From Collinsella sp. (GTDB lineage: Bacteria; Actinomycetota; Coriobacteriia; Coriobacteriales; Coriobacteriaceae): DNA of 64,000 nucleotides. This document shows, piece by piece, positions 35,640 through 44,624 of this stretch (positions within the stretch are counted from its first letter, which is position 1; each line of letters starts with the position of its first letter). The position numbers and the translations under genes are program-made. The stretch lies in contig DXZS01000024.1 in NCBI GenBank assembly GCA_019419505.1, positions 100,434-164,433 of the forward strand, in the 5' to 3' direction. Below the pieces are notes generated by a model. That model worked only from the letters and a program-made list of their open reading frames with translations. It did not search any database and had not been told where the DNA came from.

Positions 35640-37040
35640 TTAGGCCTGCTCGGAAGCCTTGGGCTCATCCTTGTACAGGACAAACGAGATGGCAAAGGAC
35701 ACGACCGCGGCGACCGCAAACATGATCGCGTACTGCACGGGCTGTGCCAGGCACAGCAGGATACCGAAGATGCCGGTAACGCCGGTGCCGGAAGCGGCAA
35801 GCGAGGTGAGAGCGCAGACCAGGGCACCGCAACCGCCGCCGATGCAGCCGGCGATGAAAGGCTTAAAGAAGCGCAGGTTCACACCAAAGATGGCCGGCTC
35901 GGTAATGCCCATGAAGGCGGACAGAGCGGAAGGAAGCGCCAGGCCCTTGATCTTGGCATCGCGGGTCTTAAAGGCAACGGCAAGTGCGGCGCCACCCTGG
36001 GCGATATTGGCAGCGCTGGCGATGGGCAGCCAATAGGTCACGCCGTACTGGGCGAGCTGGCCCAGGTCGATGGCGGTGTACATCTGGTGGATACCGGTAA
36101 CGACCGTGGGGGCATAGAACAGGCCGACGATAAAGGAACCGATGCCGAAGGGCAGGGTCAGCAGGGTCTGGATCAGACCGAGGATGGCGTTCTCGGCCCA
36201 GACAAAGATGGGGCCGACGGCAACAAGAGTCACGAGCACGGTCACGAACACCGAGACAAGCGGAGTCACAAAGAGATCGAACATCTCGGGAACGATCTTG
36301 TGCAGGCGCTTCTCGAGGAAGGCGAGAATGGCACAGGCGATGACGATGGGGATCACATGACCCTGATAGCCGACCCACTCAAAGCTGTACACGCCGGGGA
36401 TGACGTTGACCATGGTCTGCACGCCCTCGGAGGCAACCGTATAGGCGCTCTGCAGCGAGGAGTTGATGAATGCACCACCGACGACGGCGCCCAGGTACGG
36501 GTTGGCGCCAAAGGCCTTAGCCGCGGAGTAACCGATCAGGATCTGCAGAATGCCAAAGGACGTGCCCGAGACCAGGTCGGCAATCTTATAAATAAAGTTA
36601 TTGGTGTCGAGCGCGATAAAGCCGTTGGAGGCCATAAAGTTGAGGGCGCTCATAATGCCCAGCAGCAGGCCCGAAGCCACGATGGCGGGGATGATGGGGA
36701 CAAAGACGTCGCCGAGCACCTTAATGGCACGCATAAAGATGTTCTGCTGCTGCGCCGCTGCCTCCTTGACCTCGGCCTTGGTGGCAGCCTCGACGCCGCT
36801 GAGCGCAATGAACTCGTCGTAGACCTTGTTGACGGTGCCAGTGCCAAAAATAATCTGGAGCTGGCCCTGGGCCTCAAAGACGCCCTTGGCGCCGTCGATA
36901 TTCTCGAGGGCCTCCTTGTCGACCTTGGCGTTATCGGCAATCACAAGGCGCAGACGCGTGGCGCAGTGTGCGGCCGAAACAACGTTGCCGGCGCCACCGA
37001 TGTTGTCGAGCACCTCTTGGGCTGATTTGCGGTAGTCCAT
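35640..37040 (-). CDS. scrA: PTS sucrose-type EIIBC permease
   Basis: The protein (466 residues) has an N-terminal EIIB domain with the phospho-cysteine in AAHCATRLRL, then a polytopic EIIC domain of the glucose/sucrose superfamily (VFVPIIPAIVASGLLLG, NSSLQSAYTVASEG, GITEPAIFGVNLRF). There is no EIIA domain, so it must borrow a separate EIIA. It phosphorylates its sugar during import. The ATG at 37040 follows AAAGGGAAGTC. Sucrose specificity rests on the adjacent GH32 gene and LacI-type regulator; a related disaccharide is possible. Confidence 0.92.
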   Translation of the reverse strand: MDYRKSAQEVLDNIGGAGNVVSAAHCATRLRLVIADNAKVDKEALENIDGAKGVFEAQGQLQIIFGTGTVNKVYDEFIALSGVEAATKAEVKEAAAQQQNIFMRAIKVLGDVFVPIIPAIVASGLLLGIMSALNFMASNGFIALDTNNFIYKIADLVSGTSFGILQILIGYSAAKAFGANPYLGAVVGGAFINSSLQSAYTVASEGVQTMVNVIPGVYSFEWVGYQGHVIPIVIACAILAFLEKRLHKIVPEMFDLFVTPLVSVFVTVLVTLVAVGPIFVWAENAILGLIQTLLTLPFGIGSFIVGLFYAPTVVTGIHQMYTAIDLGQLAQYGVTYWLPIASAANIAQGGAALAVAFKTRDAKIKGLALPSALSAFMGITEPAIFGVNLRFFKPFIAGCIGGGCGALVCALTSLAASGTGVTGIFGILLCLAQPVQYAIMFAVAAVVSFAISFVLYKDEPKASEQA

Positions 37041-37096
37041 GACTTCCCTTTCCTCCAACGGGCGCATCTGCACCCGGCCATCTTTGACACTTACAC

Positions 37097-37136
37097 TGTA
37101 ATCGTTTTCAGTCTCATATGTCTGTAATCGTTTTCA
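37097..37136. promoter_or_regulatory. Two LacI-type operators upstream of scrA
   Basis: TGTAATCGTTTTCA occurs twice, at 37097-37110 and 37123-37136, 26 bp apart. The box fits the LacI/CcpA-type pattern TGAAANCGNTTNCA read on the other strand, and resembles the box before the scrR gene. The two sites flank the likely scrA promoter region. Confidence 0.75.
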
Positions 37137-37224
37137 CAGTAGGGTGAACGGTAGAAATAAGCCGGCGAATGGTAGTTTTAGGACAAAAAACAGGGGCTCA
37201 AAGGCAGGCAGACGCGTCCAAGGC

Positions 37225-38205
37225 CTAGACATTCATAAGCTGATGCCCAAGTTTGAGCGTCTTGAGACCGCTCTCCCCCTCCTCGCCATCGAGTGCGTCG
37301 AGCAGCATATTGGTCGCCTCGACGCCGCTGGTCAGGTAGCCGTAATGCACGGTGGGAATGCCGCCCGTCAGCGCGCTCAAAAATGCGTTGTCGCCAAAAC
37401 CGCTCACGCGGTGCACGCCCTCGCCCATACCGCGCACCTCGTCAAGCGCGCGCAAGGCGCCCGCCGCCATGGTGTCGGTCGCGCAGGCGATAAACGAAAC
37501 ATCGGGCACTTCGCCCAGCAGCTCGCGCGACGCACGATAGCCGGAATCGAGGGTAAAGGACCCGCGGCGAATCAGCTCGGGATCGAGCGCAACACCCGCG
37601 GCGCGTAAGCCCGCTTCAAAACCACGACGACGGTCGTAACCGGCGGCACGGTCTTCCTCGGTAACACCGATATAGGCAATCTTGCCCTCAACATGCTTCG
37701 CGAGCGCCTGGCCCAGCTCAAAGGCGGCCTCGTAATCGTCATGGTAGACGCAAGCCGCGCCCTCGACGTTTTGACCGATCAGCACAATGGGCACACGGCA
37801 AGACGCAATGGCCGCACGATGTTCGTCGGTGATCATGGTCGCCACGAGCACGATGCCATCGACCGGGTGGTTCTGGAACAGGTCGAGATACTCGAGCTCA
37901 CGCTCGGCCACGTTATCAGTATTCGCGAGCAGCATCTGGTAGCCACGGCGACCGAGCACCTGGCCAATACCGGCGGTAATGCGGCTCACGGATTCCGAGT
38001 TAATCTTAGGCACGATGACGCCGATGAGCTTGGTGGAACCGGTGCGCAGCGCGCGAGCCTGACTAGATCGCACGTATCCGGTCAGCTCAATCGCCTGCTT
38101 AATGCGCTCGGCCTTGTCCGCCGAGATATATCCACCGTTGAGGTAGCGCGAGACCGCGGCGCTCGAAACGCCAGCCAACTCGGCCACATCTTTCATCTTT
38201 ACCAC
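37225..38205 (-). CDS. scrR: LacI-family transcriptional repressor of the sucrose genes
   Basis: The 326-residue regulator has the LacI helix-turn-helix and hinge (MKDVAELAGVSSAAVSRYLNGGYIS, KAIELTGYVRS-like) and a periplasmic-binding-protein-type sensor domain (KLIGVIVPKINSES, PVDGIVLVATMI). The GTG at 38205 is six bases after AGGGG, better placed than the ATG further upstream. It precedes the PTS and GH32 genes on the same strand. Operator-like boxes lie before both it and scrA, suggesting autoregulation and control of sucrose uptake. The inducer cannot be read from sequence. Confidence 0.9.
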   Translation of the reverse strand: MVKMKDVAELAGVSSAAVSRYLNGGYISADKAERIKQAIELTGYVRSSQARALRTGSTKLIGVIVPKINSESVSRITAGIGQVLGRRGYQMLLANTDNVAERELEYLDLFQNHPVDGIVLVATMITDEHRAAIASCRVPIVLIGQNVEGAACVYHDDYEAAFELGQALAKHVEGKIAYIGVTEEDRAAGYDRRRGFEAGLRAAGVALDPELIRRGSFTLDSGYRASRELLGEVPDVSFIACATDTMAAGALRALDEVRGMGEGVHRVSGFGDNAFLSALTGGIPTVHYGYLTSGVEATNMLLDALDGEEGESGLKTLKLGHQLMNV

Positions 38206-38220
38206 GAGCACCCCTGTCAT

Positions 38221-38234
38221 TGAAATCGCTTTCA
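38221..38234. promoter_or_regulatory. LacI-type operator before the repressor gene
   Basis: TGAAATCGCTTTCA is a nearly perfect palindrome matching the TGAAANCGNTTNCA pattern, 15 bases upstream of the chosen repressor start. It supports autoregulation. Confidence 0.7.
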
Positions 38235-38340
38235 CCATGATACCCGTGACGGCGCTTCGGATAAATCAATATCACCCAGGTCGAGCAAACGTCAGCGAGC
38301 GGGCAGCTGCCGTGGCGAGGTGCCGCGAAAGAGGAGCGAA

Positions 38341-38357
38341 GCGTACTTCATGTACGC
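38341..38357. repeat. Small hairpin in the intergenic stretch 38240-38440
   Basis: GCGTAC pairs with GTACGC over TTCAT. The surrounding 200 bases after the DUF4956 gene hold several other GC-rich inverted segments (for example GGCAGCTGCC) and no credible gene. It may be the end region of the Pel operon transcript. Confidence 0.4.
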
Positions 38358-38442
38358 GAGCGACGGTTTGAGCGGCAGATCGCCCGGCAGATGCCCGCGC
38401 AGCGTCGAGCGGTCCGGCGTTCGTTAGAACACCGGAACATAG

Positions 38443-39108
38443 TTATCCATGATACTCGCCGTTGTACTGGATGAGGGTCAGGTCCTCAACGCCATCGAGC
38501 GTGCGAATCGCGTCGGCATAGGGCATGTCCACGCCGTCCGAGAATACCTCCACGGCCATCTCGACTTTGTCGCCGCGCATAGTCTTGGACTTAACGGTGA
38601 ACTTGGTGCGCCCAAATGCACGCACGATATCGTCGCCGGTGGTCTGGCCCGTGTAGTGAATGACCATCATGTACACGCGCGACTTGTCCTGGTGGCTCGC
38701 AAAGCCGGCGATCATCACCACGATCACCACCGCCGTGAGCCCCACGAGCGCATACATGCCGGCGCCGGCCGTAATGCCCGTGGTAATGGCCCAAAACAGA
38801 TACAGCAGGTCGAGCGGGTCCTTGACCGCCGTACGGTAGCGGACGATGGACAGAGCACCGACCATACCGAGCGAGATGACCACGTTCGTCGAGATCGCGA
38901 GCGTGACCATGCAGGTAAGCACGCACATGCCCACGAGCGTCACGGCAAAGCTACGCGAATACACCACGCCGGTAAAAAAGCGCTTGTACACGTAATAGAT
39001 CAGGATGCCCATGGCGAGCGCCACGAGCAGCGAAAGGCCGATCTTGGCAGGGTCGACCTGGCCAAACGCCTCCAAGACGGAGTTCTTAAAAAAGTCCCTG
39101 GTGCTCAT
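38443..39108 (-). CDS. DUF4956 membrane protein
   Basis: The 221-residue protein has about four membrane segments in its first 135 residues (IGLSLLVALAMGILIYYVY, FAVTLVGMCVLTCMVTLAIS, then GITAGAGMYALVGLTAVVIVVMIAGF) around the conserved loop SLGMVGALSIVRYRTAVKDPLDLLYLFWAI, which marks DUF4956. The C-terminus is soluble. DUF4956 genes commonly sit beside VTC-domain and CotH genes, as here; their biochemical role is not settled. It follows the VTC gene by three bases with Shine-Dalgarno GAGGGG, and is the last gene of the Pel operon. Confidence 0.85.
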   Translation of the reverse strand: MSTRDFFKNSVLEAFGQVDPAKIGLSLLVALAMGILIYYVYKRFFTGVVYSRSFAVTLVGMCVLTCMVTLAISTNVVISLGMVGALSIVRYRTAVKDPLDLLYLFWAITTGITAGAGMYALVGLTAVVIVVMIAGFASHQDKSRVYMMVIHYTGQTTGDDIVRAFGRTKFTVKSKTMRGDKVEMAVEVFSDGVDMPYADAIRTLDGVEDLTLIQYNGEYHG

Positions 39109-39111
39109 GGT

Positions 39112-39903
39112 CTAAATATCCCCTCGGTTCTCAAAATCCGATTCCCAGTAGTTAAAACCGCGCAGGTAGGCGGTCTTTTCGTAACACAGGCAGTACTTGG
39201 AGACCGCCGTAAGCTCGGCCGCGCCCGGCGGCACCATATCGCGCACGAGCTGCGGGCAAAACTCCGTAAACTTGACCTCCATCACCAGCTTGCCGGGCTC
39301 CAGGACCGGCAGCGCGGGCAGCGTCGCGTCAAAGATATCGAAGCTTCCCACCGCGGCACGCACGTTCATGTCAAACGTAATGCGCACGGTGCCCTCATCC
39401 ATCACCCACGGCTCGCGCTCGTAGTCCACGATGGTCCGCGGGCGCATCATGTTGCAGATGCACTCGATGTAGAACTCGCGACAGATCGGATAGGGGCTCC
39501 TCAGCAAAAAGCCGTAGTCGCCAGCCAGAATCTGCTCAAACTCGCCACGTGTGAGCGGCGCGTCCTCCTTATAGATCCAGCTACCGTACTTCTTTTTGCG
39601 CTCGAGCTTAATCACCTTGTCGCTGCCGTTATAGATGCGAACGCGAAACTTTTTGCGCATGAGAATGCCGGCGTCTTTTTCCTCGTAGGCCGAGTTGCAG
39701 TAGTCGTCAAAGTACAGGCTGCGAATGGTGTAACCGCCCGCCCGCGCATGCTTGTCCAGTTTAAATACCGGCGCCATGCGACAGGCAAGCGCGGCGTGCT
39801 CGCCCTCGTTAATGAGATATTTGAGCTCGTGGCGGTAACGCTCCTGCGTGGTACGCACAGGCGGAGCCGCCAAGCGCTCAAGCAGCGCGCTAGCCCTCCT
39901 CAT
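39112..39903 (-). CDS. VTC-domain protein (polyphosphate polymerase-like)
   Basis: The 263-residue protein is a single VTC domain: RYRHELKYLIN, YTIRSLYFDDYCNSAY, a basic catalytic-tunnel strand RKKFRVRIYNG with KLERKKKYGSW, and a late acidic VMEVKF strand. In yeast the homologous domain of VTC4 makes inorganic polyphosphate from ATP. No membrane segment is present, but the DUF4956 membrane protein is encoded three bases downstream and may hold it at the membrane. The ATG overlaps the cotH stop by 14 bases, with GGAGG upstream. Confidence 0.87.
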   Translation of the reverse strand: MRRASALLERLAAPPVRTTQERYRHELKYLINEGEHAALACRMAPVFKLDKHARAGGYTIRSLYFDDYCNSAYEEKDAGILMRKKFRVRIYNGSDKVIKLERKKKYGSWIYKEDAPLTRGEFEQILAGDYGFLLRSPYPICREFYIECICNMMRPRTIVDYEREPWVMDEGTVRITFDMNVRAAVGSFDIFDATLPALPVLEPGKLVMEVKFTEFCPQLVRDMVPPGAAELTAVSKYCLCYEKTAYLRGFNYWESDFENRGDI

Positions 39904-41661
39904 ACGTGTCCTCCACGACCTTACCGCCGTCTTGCACGTAAAAACACTTCATGCCGTAGTGCTTGCCGTCGTCAGTCACATAGTAGTCAAACGCATCTTG
40001 CGTAAAGCCGTCGGAGTTGGTGGCACGCACGCGCACAAAATACTGGCCGGCATCGGGCGCATCGCAGGTCACCTCGGGAAGCAGCACGTCCTCGGCCTTA
40101 AAGACAACGTCGCTTATGGCATAGTCGCGCGCTAGCTCTACAGTGTAGCGAATGTCGCGCGCCTTAAAGTCGTAGGACGCATCCCAGTTAATGCGCAGCT
40201 TACCGTTATCGATCTGCGGCACGCCGATGTAGAACGGCATGGGCTTTTTAAAACTCTCGCGAAAGCTCTTGTAGTTCTCCTCGATCTCGGAGGGAATCGC
40301 CGCGGCGATCTGCTCGTATTGGTCCTTGGTGACAGGCAGATTGTCGATATCGGGCGAAGCAAAGACCAGGGATTCAGTCACCTCGCGGTAGTGCTTGATC
40401 ATCTTGGTCAGGCGAGTCTCGGTCAAATACGAGCGCAAGTCCTTGACGGCACGGTCGAGTTCGCTGCGGAACGACTTGCTGCGCAACGCGCGGTTAAACA
40501 GCACGTTACCCCAGTAGTTGCTTGCGCCGCGCTCCCAGCTCGCGTAGTCCGAAAACCCGGTAAGAGAAAGCTCCAGCTTACGCAGCATGCCGTCGTTATC
40601 CCAATCTAAAAAGTACCAGGTATTTGAGTTAAGCGGGCTGTACAGATAGCAGTTACGGTTCTGCGTATCGCAATTTCCCGTCAAGATCTGAAACGCCATC
40701 CAATAGACCAGGTTCTCGGTATCGAAGTAGGTGTCGAGCACATCGTCGATCTTTTGCGTATCGTCGTTGAGCGCATCGAGCATCTCGATTAACTTGGTAT
40801 GGTCCGAATCGCCCTTGATCTCGAGCATGCCCTCAAACGCCGTCTGGTTATAGTCGGGGTCATCCGCCAGCTTAATGGTATCTTCGAAGCGATGGAAATC
40901 AAAGCTGTTCACCTTATACAGGTGCCCGCTCTTATCCAGGCCATGTGCCTTAAGCGCCGTCTTGTTGAGCTGCTCCACCTGCGTAAACAGTCCGTAGTCC
41001 TCAAAGGTGTCGTTAGATTTTTCGGTCTGGTCGCACACCCACAGGTGCACAAACTGCGTGCGAAGGCCCATCATCTGGGGAATCCCACAAATCAGGTCGT
41101 AGGCCATCTTGTTGCGAAAGCGCATGCCCTCGCCCATATGCTTATTGAGCGCAATCGCGCGCTGCTGACGCCAGGTGCCCTTACCCTTCTTGAGCTCAAC
41201 CTTATAATTCTTCTGCGCGTAGCCGCTCGACGTCTGGCCGCGCACCTGCACGGTGGCATTGGGCGCTTCCTCGCCATAGCCGACCTCGCCGGCCACCGGG
41301 CCGTCTTCGTCGCCCGGCCGCAGCAGGCCCATAACCTGATAGCGCGTCACGCCCATGCCGGCATAGTCATACACCGAGTACGTGTTGATCTCGGCCCAGC
41401 TGTGGTCGGTGTTCTCGGAGCTGTTGCCGCGCGAGACCGTCAGGTACATGGTCACAATACCCGAGTCGTCGTAGACCTCGTACAGCTCGTCCTTATCGCG
41501 CAGGTGCTTAGTCCCGTCCGAGGCCTCGGCCTTTTTGATCTCGTCCTGCTTTTTGACTTTTTTGGTCGAGGAGTCTTCCTGCACCGAGCAGCCCGAAAGC
41601 AACAGCACACCGGCAGCCGCCTCAAACAGACGGCGGCGAGACATCATTCTATCGGTCATCA
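39890..41661 (-). CDS. CotH-kinase-family lipoprotein
   Basis: The 590-residue protein begins with a short signal ending in the lipobox LLLSGC (Cys24), so it should be anchored outside the membrane. The CotH core follows: VQVRGQTSSGYAQKNYKVELKKGKG, ALNKHMGEGMRFRNKMAYDL, YGLFTQVEQLNK, and the metal-site region GNCDTQNRNCYLY with WYFLDWDNDGML. CotH proteins are atypical secreted kinases. The last ~100 residues look like a fibronectin type III-like domain. The ATG at 41661 follows GGGAGG and overlaps pelG by 13 bases. Its substrate is unknown; the setting suggests the cell envelope or the Pel matrix. Confidence 0.87.
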
Positions 41662-43193
41662 GGACCTCCCCAATGCTTTTGGTACAAGCGAACCACCGCG
41701 CGCTCAAACGCGCCATGCGGCTCGCCCTGCTGACGGCGTTCCTCATAGCGCTGCTCGGCACGGTCGAGCAAGCGGCCCAGCTGTGTAAAGCGACCCGTTT
41801 TGTCGGTCGCCACAATGGGCTGCTGGCTCAGGATACGATACGGCAAGTTGGCGGTATAGGTATCGAGTCGCAGCAGCGCCACGATAAAAAACACCGCCGC
41901 ACCCAACAAAAAGCCAAAGCCGTAAAACTGCTGCGGCAAAAGCAACGACACCGCAGTCGCCAGCCCAGCCACACCGGCAAACAGACCCGAAGCCAGCACG
42001 GCCCCCTTATAGTCGGTAAAGTACAGCAAGATAAGCATCACCGTATTGCCCACGGCATACAGGCCATAGCCCACGCACAGCGTACGAAAATAACCGTGCA
42101 TCAGGTTGTTAAAGCCCAACGGCAGGGCCGACAGCACCGTGGTCTCGAGCGAAATGACCGCAGCAGTCACAAACAGCTGCTTGAGCGCACAAAAGCGCAG
42201 TTCTCGATTGAGCGTGGCAAGCATTTCCTCCTCGGCCACCACAATGTCGCCCACCACGCCACCGTCGTTGAACAGGCTGTAGTAGTCGCGATAGCGCGGA
42301 TAAAAGTTGACCTCGACCGAGACCACAAAGTTGACGGACGTGACCAGGATCGTCAAAAACGCGATGAGCGCCGGCACATCGTGGTAGGGCGCACCATAAA
42401 ACAAGCCCTTGACCTGCACGCCAATGGGACCGGCCCAAATTATCACCAAGTGCGCAAAGAGACCCAGGTTGGTAAACAAGCCCGTGAGCGCCAGCGGCAT
42501 AAACTGATCGAGCCACTGCAAAAAGAGCCAGGGGCTGCGGTCGCTCTGAGGAAAATAACGGTACAGCAGCACCACGTCCCAGGCGAGCATGACGCCGTAG
42601 CCCAGAGCAATTGACGCCAACAGGCCCTCGACCGGCGGCAGTCCCAGCGCCAGCGCGGCCAGGGCGCACAGGCACGCCACGCCAATGGCAGCCGCAAAGC
42701 TGCATAGGATACCGCGGTAATCCTTGATGGCCGTGAGGTAACTCATGCCGTTCCAGTTGACGATCATAATGTTGAACAGCCACAGGCACAGCAGCCCCTG
42801 CAGCAGCGTGGCGCCCGAGAACAGCAGGAAGACGCCGTAGAGCACCGTGCCCGCAACGAGCATGACAGCATTGGAGCCCCAAAACGAGGGCAGAATCTCG
42901 TCCTCGCGCTCGGCAAACAACATATCAGCCAAAAAGCGCGTGACCGGCATGGAGAAAAAGCTCGTGAGCGTGAGCGACGCCAGCAGCGTATAGGTCACCA
43001 TGCACACCAGCAGGTCTTGGTTGGCGCGTCCCACGCCCCACAGACCGCACAGCACCAAGATACCCACCTGGAGCAGCACGCCCAGCAGCATCGGGCCCGT
43101 GCACACAATGCCGGCGTAGCCATAGGCGCGCATCGTGGCAAACAGGCCCTTGCGCCTAAACAGGCGCTTGAGCTCAAAACCGATTCCGGCCAC
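41649..43193 (-). CDS. pelG: Pel exopolysaccharide transporter PelG
   Basis: The 514-residue polytopic membrane protein starts AGIGFELKRLFRRKG, the conserved PelG opening, and has about twelve hydrophobic segments of the MOP flippase type. A family-typical stretch is VNFYPRYRDYYSLFNDGG. In Pseudomonas, PelG exports the growing Pel polymer across the inner membrane with PelD, PelE and PelF. The GTG at 43193 follows GGGGGAG. It lies directly after pelF. Confidence 0.93.
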   Translation of the reverse strand: MAGIGFELKRLFRRKGLFATMRAYGYAGIVCTGPMLLGVLLQVGILVLCGLWGVGRANQDLLVCMVTYTLLASLTLTSFFSMPVTRFLADMLFAEREDEILPSFWGSNAVMLVAGTVLYGVFLLFSGATLLQGLLCLWLFNIMIVNWNGMSYLTAIKDYRGILCSFAAAIGVACLCALAALALGLPPVEGLLASIALGYGVMLAWDVVLLYRYFPQSDRSPWLFLQWLDQFMPLALTGLFTNLGLFAHLVIIWAGPIGVQVKGLFYGAPYHDVPALIAFLTILVTSVNFVVSVEVNFYPRYRDYYSLFNDGGVVGDIVVAEEEMLATLNRELRFCALKQLFVTAAVISLETTVLSALPLGFNNLMHGYFRTLCVGYGLYAVGNTVMLILLYFTDYKGAVLASGLFAGVAGLATAVSLLLPQQFYGFGFLLGAAVFFIVALLRLDTYTANLPYRILSQQPIVATDKTGRFTQLGRLLDRAEQRYEERRQQGEPHGAFERAVVRLYQKHWGGPDDR

Positions 43194-43196
43194 CGG

Positions 43197-44624
43197 CTAC
43201 TCCCCCTCTCTGGGCAGGTCAAACGCTTGCGCCGTCACGTCGTACAGCGCGCGATAGTTGGCGAGCATCTGCTCGTGCAAAAAGTACGTGGCAACGCGAC
43301 GCTTGCCTCGCTCCCCCATCTCAATGCGACGGGCGCGGCTTGTGCACATGCGTTCCATGGCATCGGCCAAGCCCTTGCGATACATAGGCGGCGTCACAAA
43401 ACCTGCCACGCCAAAGTCATCGCCCGGAGCGCCTTCGAGCAACTCACGGCAGCAGCCCACCTCGGTCGTCACGCAGGGACGACACGCGGCAAGCGACTCC
43501 AGCACGCTGAGCGGCTGGCCCTCGGAGATGCTCGTCAAAATGGTAAAGTCGAGCTTTTCCATGTACTCGACCACGTTGACGCGGCCGGTAAAGATCAGGT
43601 CGCGCACGCCCAGGGTTTCGACCAGCGCGTGGCACTCGGCGCCGTACTCTTCGTCGTCCACGCCGCCCATGATGTGCAGGCGCACCTTGGGCAGGCGCTC
43701 GTGCAGCTCAAAAAAGGCATAGATCATAGTCTTGACGTCCTTGATGGGCGCCAGGCGCACCACCGCGCCAATGTCCACCCAGCCGTCATCGGGCTTTAAG
43801 GGAATGTCCTTAAAGCAGTCGAACTGGATGCCGTTGGGGATGACCAGACATTTGTCTGCATCGCAACCCATATCGATCTGCGTCTTGCGGGCGTTATGGA
43901 ACAAACTCGTCACGCGGAAGGCGCGGCGGTAGATCTCCTCCGAAAGCAGGTAGAAAAAGCGAATCCATCGGTCCTTAAACGACGGCACCACCCAGTCGGC
44001 GCGAATGATCTCTTCCTCGCGCTCGCGGGTATAGATGCCGTGCTCGGTGAGCAGCACCGGCGCATGGTGAACGCTTGAGCCCAGGCAGGCGAGCAGGCCG
44101 CCGTAGCCGGTCGAGATAGCGTGGTACACATCGGCAACCGGCACCTCGCTGCCCAGCAGGTAGAGCACCGGCAACAGCATAGAGCGCATGGTGTGGAATG
44201 CGTCGGCGAAGGGCGTGTAGGGGTACTCGGCAAGGCACACGTCGCGGAAGATATCCATAAACGTGCGGCTCTGCAAAAACGAGAGCGGATGCACGCGACG
44301 GCGCTGGAAGATATCGAACAGCACGTCCCAGTCCGGATTGGAGAGCGACACCAGGCGGCGTAGCGCCTCGCGCTCGCGGTCGTTAAAACTGGCTTCATGT
44401 TGCTCGCCCGAAAGCCGCAGGGCATCGTCCAGGAACACCTCGTGCACCTCGACCACGTTGCTGGGCAGCTCGTAGACAAATTTGCCGCGGTCGGCAGCAT
44501 GCGCGCCAATCACCCACAGCACGAACTCGTGCTCGGGCATGGCCTGGATATAGCCATGCATCCAGGTAGATACGCCGCCGTGCACATAAGGGTAGCAACC
44601 CTCGAGTACCAAGCAGATTCTCAT
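43197..44624 (-). CDS. pelF: Pel glycosyltransferase PelF
   Basis: The GT4-family enzyme (475 residues) starts MRICLVLEGCYPYVHGGVST, the PelF hallmark, and has ISTGYGGLLACLGS, TEHGIYTREREEEI, VIPNGIQFD and the GT-B donor-site stretch LTSISEGQPLSVLESLAACRPCVTTEVG. PelF polymerises UDP-activated amino sugars into Pel. It overlaps the upstream deacetylase-like gene by four bases (ATGA) and is followed at once by pelG, the core pair that defines Pel loci. Confidence 0.95.
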   Translation of the reverse strand: MRICLVLEGCYPYVHGGVSTWMHGYIQAMPEHEFVLWVIGAHAADRGKFVYELPSNVVEVHEVFLDDALRLSGEQHEASFNDREREALRRLVSLSNPDWDVLFDIFQRRRVHPLSFLQSRTFMDIFRDVCLAEYPYTPFADAFHTMRSMLLPVLYLLGSEVPVADVYHAISTGYGGLLACLGSSVHHAPVLLTEHGIYTREREEEIIRADWVVPSFKDRWIRFFYLLSEEIYRRAFRVTSLFHNARKTQIDMGCDADKCLVIPNGIQFDCFKDIPLKPDDGWVDIGAVVRLAPIKDVKTMIYAFFELHERLPKVRLHIMGGVDDEEYGAECHALVETLGVRDLIFTGRVNVVEYMEKLDFTILTSISEGQPLSVLESLAACRPCVTTEVGCCRELLEGAPGDDFGVAGFVTPPMYRKGLADAMERMCTSRARRIEMGERGKRRVATYFLHEQMLANYRALYDVTAQAFDLPREGE

